From Porticoccaceae bacterium (GTDB taxonomy: Bacteria; Pseudomonadota; Gammaproteobacteria; Pseudomonadales; Porticoccaceae): DNA of 17,942 nt. The position numbers and the translations under genes are program-made. Below, piece after piece: positions 14,716-17,942 of this stretch. The stretch covers positions 1-17,942 of the forward strand of contig JAPKCN010000011.1 in the NCBI GenBank assembly GCA_028822945.1, in the 5' to 3' direction. Position 1 is the stretch's first letter; every line of letters begins with the position of its first letter. The notes beneath the pieces were generated by a model. It ran no database searches. It saw nothing but the letters and a program-made list of their open reading frames with translations, and had not been told where the DNA came from.

Positions 14716-15873
14716 CTACCAAAGTTGTTTGTAAATTTCGATGATCTCGTCGGCCGTCGGTACGCGGGGATTATTCGCTGGGGATCCTGAGGCCAGCGCT
14801 TGGTCTGCCTTGGTAATGAGGTTTTTGAAAAAATGTTCGCGGGAAATACCGAATTGGGCGGGCGTCGGCACCTCGAGCTCGCGGTTAATTGCATAGAGTT
14901 CAGTCATTAGGCGTTGGTTGGCCACAGCGTCGCTGTCGCCAAGTTGCGCAAGGCCCATGGCGCGGGCGGCATCGGCGTAACGAGACACCGCCGCAGATAT
15001 CGAATACTCGGTGACCGCAGGCAAAAGCATGGCGTTCGATAGACCATGGGGAACATGATAAAAAGCGCCAATTGGACGGCTCATTCCATGCACCAGCGCT
15101 ACCGAGGCGTTTGAAAAGGCAATTCCGGCAAGTGTCGATCCGAGCATCATCGCCTCGCGAGCGTCGCGATCCTGACCATTGTTAAATACCCGACGCAAAT
15201 TGGGCGCCAACAGTTTCATGGCAGTTAACGCCTGAATGTCACTGAACGCATTAGCTTTTTTACTTACATAGGCCTCGAGCGCATGGGTGAGTGCATCGAT
15301 GCCGGTATCGGCAGTGGTGCGCGCTGGAACGCTCAGGGTCAACTCGAAGTCGACTAATGCGATCGTCGGCATAAAACCAATACCCATACAGAGCATCTTC
15401 TCATCGTTGCTGTCGTCGGTGATTACCGTGACACGGGTTGCTTCCGATCCGGTGCCTGCGGTCGTTGGGATCGCGATGATCGGCAGGCCCAGTTCGGTCA
15501 CCAGGCGCGGAAATTTATAGTCGCGCATATTGCCACCGTATTTACCAAGAATACTGATGGCCTTGGCGCTATCGATCGGGCTGCCGCCGCCGAGTCCGAC
15601 AATGACGTCATACTGACCATTTTTCACTAACTCTACGCCGGCTTCGATTGAGCTGGTGGTCGGTTCTGGCACAGTGTCGTCAAAAACATCTGAGTCAATA
15701 TTAAGCGCTTTCAGATCTTCCCTTACGCGCGCTACATAACCAAGTTGAAGCATGATCTTATCCGTGACGATAAGCGCTCGCCGACAATCTAATCCCCTGA
15801 CCATTTCGCCAACTTTGCGGCTGGCACCGGCGCCTATTTCGAGAATGCGTGGAAGAATTATTTGTGTGGACAT
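14716..15873 (-). CDS. dddB: DddB, iron-containing alcohol dehydrogenase
   Basis: A 385-residue group III (iron-dependent) alcohol dehydrogenase of normal length. The NAD-binding motif GGGSPIDSAK is at residues 95-104 and TTAGTGSEATRVTVI follows. The metal ligands are D193 and H197 (IDALTHALEAY), H262 and H276 (HGMSRPIGAFYHVPHG), with the family spacing of 14 between the two late histidines. The frame is open upstream, but ATG 15873 with GGAG five bases before it and the MSTQIILPRILEIG N-terminus give the normal start. As first gene of the operon dddB-dddC-iclR-lysR and divergent from a DddD-like gene, it fits DddB, the enzyme thought to oxidise the 3-hydroxypropionate-level product of DddD to malonate semialdehyde. 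The family is certain; substrate assignment rests on context. Confidence 0.86.
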   Translation of the reverse strand: MSTQIILPRILEIGAGASRKVGEMVRGLDCRRALIVTDKIMLQLGYVARVREDLKALNIDSDVFDDTVPEPTTSSIEAGVELVKNGQYDVIVGLGGGSPIDSAKAISILGKYGGNMRDYKFPRLVTELGLPIIAIPTTAGTGSEATRVTVITDDSNDEKMLCMGIGFMPTIALVDFELTLSVPARTTADTGIDALTHALEAYVSKKANAFSDIQALTAMKLLAPNLRRVFNNGQDRDAREAMMLGSTLAGIAFSNASVALVHGMSRPIGAFYHVPHGLSNAMLLPAVTEYSISAAVSRYADAARAMGLAQLGDSDAVANQRLMTELYAINRELEVPTPAQFGISREHFFKNLITKADQALASGSPANNPRVPTADEIIEIYKQLW

Positions 15874-15878
15874 GATCA

Positions 15879-15882
15879 CTCC
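15879..15882 (-). promoter_or_regulatory. Ribosome binding site fixing the dddB start
   Basis: GGAG on the minus strand stands five bases before ATG 15873; the longer upstream open frame has a non-family N-terminus. Confidence 0.75.
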
Positions 15883-15922
15883 AGATGGAACATCGCTTAG
15901 TTTGTGCCACCTTTTTGGCGGG

Positions 15923-15933
15923 CGGCAGTGCCG
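15923..15933. promoter_or_regulatory. Perfect palindrome CGGCA-G-TGCCG
   Basis: An 11-base odd palindrome 50 bases upstream of dddB, in its probable 5' leader. It could be a protein site; chance in GC-rich sequence is possible. Confidence 0.3.
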
Positions 15934-15940
15934 TGCTTTA

Positions 15941-15962
15941 ACTCGTGATAATGGTAACGAGT
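15941..15962. promoter_or_regulatory. Dyad ACTCGT-N10-ACGAGT, candidate operator
   Basis: A perfect 6-bp inverted repeat, 22 bases overall, beginning 68 bases upstream of the dddB ATG. Centre-to-centre spacing of the half sites suits a dimeric regulator on successive DNA turns. It is a candidate site for the LysR or IclR protein of the operon. Confidence 0.45.
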
Positions 15963-15964
15963 AA

Positions 15965-16008
15965 TTAAAACAAATACTACTTTTTCGATACATTTTGTAT
16001 TGTTTTAA
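15965..16008. promoter_or_regulatory. Large dyad TTAAAACAAATAC-N19-GTATTGTTTTAA with inner ATACA-TTT-TGTAT
   Basis: The left arm (15965-15977) and right arm (15997-16008) are inverted copies differing by one extra A. A second perfect palindrome, ATACATTTTGTAT (15988-16000), shares the right GTAT half. ATAC/GTAT half-sites are typical of several LysR proteins (BenM/CatM recognise ATAC-N7-GTAT), although here the close pair is spaced by five. It overlaps the candidate dddD promoter. Confidence 0.5.
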
Positions 16009-16115
16009 CTTAAAAAATAGCATAAAAAAACTGATGCCTGAGGCCGTTATTTTATTGATGGTGCGCCGGAAATAGGCTAATTATTATGCCGCCTTGTCAC
16101 GGTAAAATGCCTCAC

Positions 16116-16119
16116 AGGA
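16116..16119 (+). promoter_or_regulatory. Ribosome binding site favouring dddD start at 16128
   Basis: AGGA ends eight bases before ATG 16128. In-frame ATGs also occur at 16107 and 16086; the first has no good site, the second only TAGG at nine bases. The CoA-transferase domain starts about ten residues after 16128. Confidence 0.6.
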
Positions 16120-16127
16120 TTCCACAA

Positions 16128-17942
16128 ATGCAGCTTCATACTCAACTCCCCCTAGCTGGAGTTCGCGTCATCGACTTCGGTCAGCAGATAGCTGGGCCTG
16201 CTGTGGCCATGGTGTTAGCCGACCTCGGAGCGACGGTTATACATGTCGATCCGCCCTCTGGACCGCAGTGGCAAAATCCGGCCAACGCGATTTTGAATCG
16301 CAACAAGAGCTGCTTGAGTCTCGATCTAAAAACGTCATTGGGGCTGAGTCAGGCCAAGCGTCTAATCGATACTGCGGACATAGTGATCGAATCGTTTCGT
16401 CCCGGTGTGATGCAAAAGCTTGGCTTAGACCTGCGCGAACTCTGTGGATTGCGTCCTGACCTTATCGCTCTGTCGATGCCCGGTTTTGCCAGTAATGACG
16501 AACTGCGCAGCGAGTGGAAGGCCACGGAGGCGGTGGTTGCGGCAACCGCAGGCGCATTTACCGATATGGGATTTAATCGCATATTAATGGGACTAAACCC
16601 ATGCTTTTCGCCGTTACCTTTGGGTTCCTCCTACGCTACTTGCATGGCAGCTGGCTCTCTAGCTCTAGCCCTGTTTGGACGCGAAAAGAGCGGTTACGGC
16701 GACTATATCGAAGTGCCGGTTATCGCGGCGATGATGGAAGGGCTATCGTATAATTCCTACGTGGTTGACGATCTCCCTGAGCGCTACAAGACAATGCGTG
16801 AATTGGAGATTGAGCGTCGCCGCGCAGAGAACCTCCCTTTAGATGTTAGCTATGCCGATTTACAAGAGTTGTTAGACCCGTTTTATCGCACGTATGAATG
16901 TGCCGAGGACAGCAAATTTTACTGCGTTTGTCCGTCACACCGAACCCATGCCAAACGCTGTTTACAGGTTTTGGGTCTCTACGAAGAGTTACTCGCCGAG
17001 GGACTTCCAGATATTACCGATCTGCATACGCCGGTCAGCCAATGGGACGGCGAAACCTCGATTGGAGTGTATCCATTACCTAAGAAATGGGCTGATATTA
17101 TTTCTGAAAAAATGAAGTTGGTGTTCATCACTAAGACAGCTGAAGAGTGGGGGGTTATATTTGGCGAAGGACAAATCCCCGGTGCTCCCCATCAAACCAC
17201 ACGACAGTGGGTGAATAGCGAGCACTGCACTAGTGCAGGACTTATCGTCGATGTCGAGGATCCCGAGTATGGCTGGATGAAACAGCCGGGCCCAGTGGCC
17301 TGGCTAGAGGAGTCTGCGCATCTTATGTCAGCCCCTTTGGCGCGCCAATACCTGAGCTATGATGAGGTTTTAGTGCGCCTGCAAAGTGTCGCTGCAGCTG
17401 AGCAAATAACACGACCAAAGTTGACCGCAGAGCAGGTTAAAACTACGTCAAAGCATGCCCGGCCAGGTTGGTTGCAAGGCGTTCGGGTACTCGATCTGAC
17501 CAATGTTATTGCCGGTCCACACTCGTCGGCGTTTTTGGCGCGATTCGGTGCTGAGGTTATTAAACTGCAGTCGGTAGTGCCCAGTTATGATCCATTGATA
17601 GGCACCCTATTTGCGTTCCAGTCAGATATGGGGAAGCGTAGTGGGCTGCTAGATATCAACATTGGTGAGGGTCGAGAGGCGTTTGAGCGGCTGGTGCGAA
17701 GTGTTGATATCTTAGTGATCAACGCAGCCGAACGCCAGATGATGCCGCTCGGTATGGATCATGACAGTTTACAAGCGATTAACCCAACGTTGATATTTTG
17801 TCGCCTCGACTGCTTTGGAGGTCCGCGCCTGGGACCGAAGAGTGATTATATAGGTTACGACGATATTATTCAGGCCAACAGCGGTATTATGTCGCGATTT
17901 GGTGGTGTTGAGACCCCTGAAGAGCACGCTCATTTAGGTACG
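16128..17942 (+). CDS. dddD: DddD, two-domain class III CoA-transferase / DMSP lyase (3' truncated by window end)
   Basis: Open to the right edge; 605 residues are visible of about 830 expected. Two CaiB/BaiF-type family III CoA-transferase domains lie in tandem: domain 1 from about residue 11 (GVRVIDFGQQIAGPAVAM, later DIVIESFRPGVMQKLGLDL and GDYIEVPVIAAMMEGLSYN), domain 2 from about 451 (GVRVLDLTNVIAGPHSSAFL, later DILVINAAERQMMPLGMD). In domain 1 the place of the family's catalytic aspartate reads GSSY (166-169), so this half is probably inactive. In domain 2 the catalytic aspartate is expected just beyond the last visible residues AHLGT, near residue 606-608, matching what is reported for DddD (Asp602 in Marinomonas). 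DddD adds CoA to dimethylsulfoniopropionate and releases dimethyl sulfide, giving 3-hydroxypropionyl-CoA. Its position opposite dddB-dddC supports the call strongly. It could still be another tandem CoA-transferase, but none is known to me in this context. Confidence 0.87.
   Translation, partial: MQLHTQLPLAGVRVIDFGQQIAGPAVAMVLADLGATVIHVDPPSGPQWQNPANAILNRNKSCLSLDLKTSLGLSQAKRLIDTADIVIESFRPGVMQKLGLDLRELCGLRPDLIALSMPGFASNDELRSEWKATEAVVAATAGAFTDMGFNRILMGLNPCFSPLPLGSSYATCMAAGSLALALFGREKSGYGDYIEVPVIAAMMEGLSYNSYVVDDLPERYKTMRELEIERRRAENLPLDVSYADLQELLDPFYRTYECAEDSKFYCVCPSHRTHAKRCLQVLGLYEELLAEGLPDITDLHTPVSQWDGETSIGVYPLPKKWADIISEKMKLVFITKTAEEWGVIFGEGQIPGAPHQTTRQWVNSEHCTSAGLIVDVEDPEYGWMKQPGPVAWLEESAHLMSAPLARQYLSYDEVLVRLQSVAAAEQITRPKLTAEQVKTTSKHARPGWLQGVRVLDLTNVIAGPHSSAFLARFGAEVIKLQSVVPSYDPLIGTLFAFQSDMGKRSGLLDINIGEGREAFERLVRSVDILVINAAERQMMPLGMDHDSLQAINPTLIFCRLDCFGGPRLGPKSDYIGYDDIIQANSGIMSRFGGVETPEEHAHLGT

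Larger units (their letters stand above)
15874..16127. promoter_or_regulatory. Divergent dddB/dddD control region
   Basis: This 254-base region is strongly AT-rich between 15961 and 16060 and contains three dyads, listed separately. For dddD, TTGTAT (15995-16000) with TAGCAT (16018-16023) at 17-base spacing is a weak promoter candidate that overlaps the large dyad. For dddB on the minus strand a TTGTTT/TATCAC pair at 17 bases overlaps the ACTCGT dyad. Neither is a strong sigma-70 site, as expected for activator-dependent promoters. No gene or RNA was recognised. Confidence 0.6.

Noticed and set aside
14691..14894. Longer open frame giving the MmsA-like dehydrogenase a 68-residue N-terminal extension.
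   Set aside because: The extension overlaps dddB, lacks family similarity, and ATG 14690 has an excellent ribosome site and gives the normal family length.
15874..16023. Longer open frame giving the iron alcohol dehydrogenase a 50-residue extension.
   Set aside because: The extension is composed of the AT-rich control region, and ATG 15873 has a GGAG five bases upstream and the usual family N-terminus.
16268..17115. Short alternative-frame ORFs inside the CoA-transferase region.
   Set aside because: The frame from 16128 is continuously open to the edge with clear CoA-transferase motifs; the short ORFs are shadows.

Overview
The window reads like a marine, heterotrophic gammaproteobacterium, perhaps of the OM60/NOR5, SAR92 or Spongiibacter type. 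The evidence is a TonB-dependent receptor paired with a TPR-sulfotransferase, short-spaced catabolic operons each with a LysR regulator, and a recognisable DMSP catabolism (ddd) cluster. The lineage is inferred from gene content only. No rRNA, tRNA, CRISPR array, insertion sequence or attachment site was seen.

Layout. (1) 1-3823, plus strand: the 3' part of a TonB-dependent outer-membrane receptor, a strong terminator whose left arm contains a perfect TATAAT, then a TPR-sulfotransferase gene. (2) 3863-11492, a probable amino-acid or osmolyte catabolic region: a DpkA-like cyclic-imine reductase (plus), a convergent LysR regulator (minus), and, divergent from it, an alpha-ketoglutaric-semialdehyde-type aldehyde dehydrogenase, an M19 dipeptidase-like protein without the usual N-terminal metal ligands, an unrecognised 596-residue protein and a 249-residue DUF3726-like protein. 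Together these suggest catabolism of a cyclic imino acid or its betaine ending at 2-oxoglutarate. The substrate cannot be read from the sequence. (3) 11513-15873, minus strand: a tight operon in the order iron-dependent alcohol dehydrogenase (DddB), methylmalonate-semialdehyde-type dehydrogenase (DddC), IclR regulator, LysR regulator, with overlapping or nearly overlapping genes. (4) 16128 to the right edge, plus strand and divergent from dddB: a two-domain family III CoA-transferase that matches DddD, cut off by the window end just before its expected catalytic aspartate.

How it works together. DddD would transfer CoA to DMSP and release dimethyl sulfide, giving a 3-hydroxypropionate-level product. 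DddB would oxidise this to malonate semialdehyde, and DddC would convert that to acetyl-CoA. The dddB-dddD divergent region holds three separate dyads that are candidate operators for the two regulators encoded in the operon. The most novel material is the pair of uncharacterised genes at 8937-11492, the IclR gene inside the ddd operon, and the dense palindromes in the intergenic regions.
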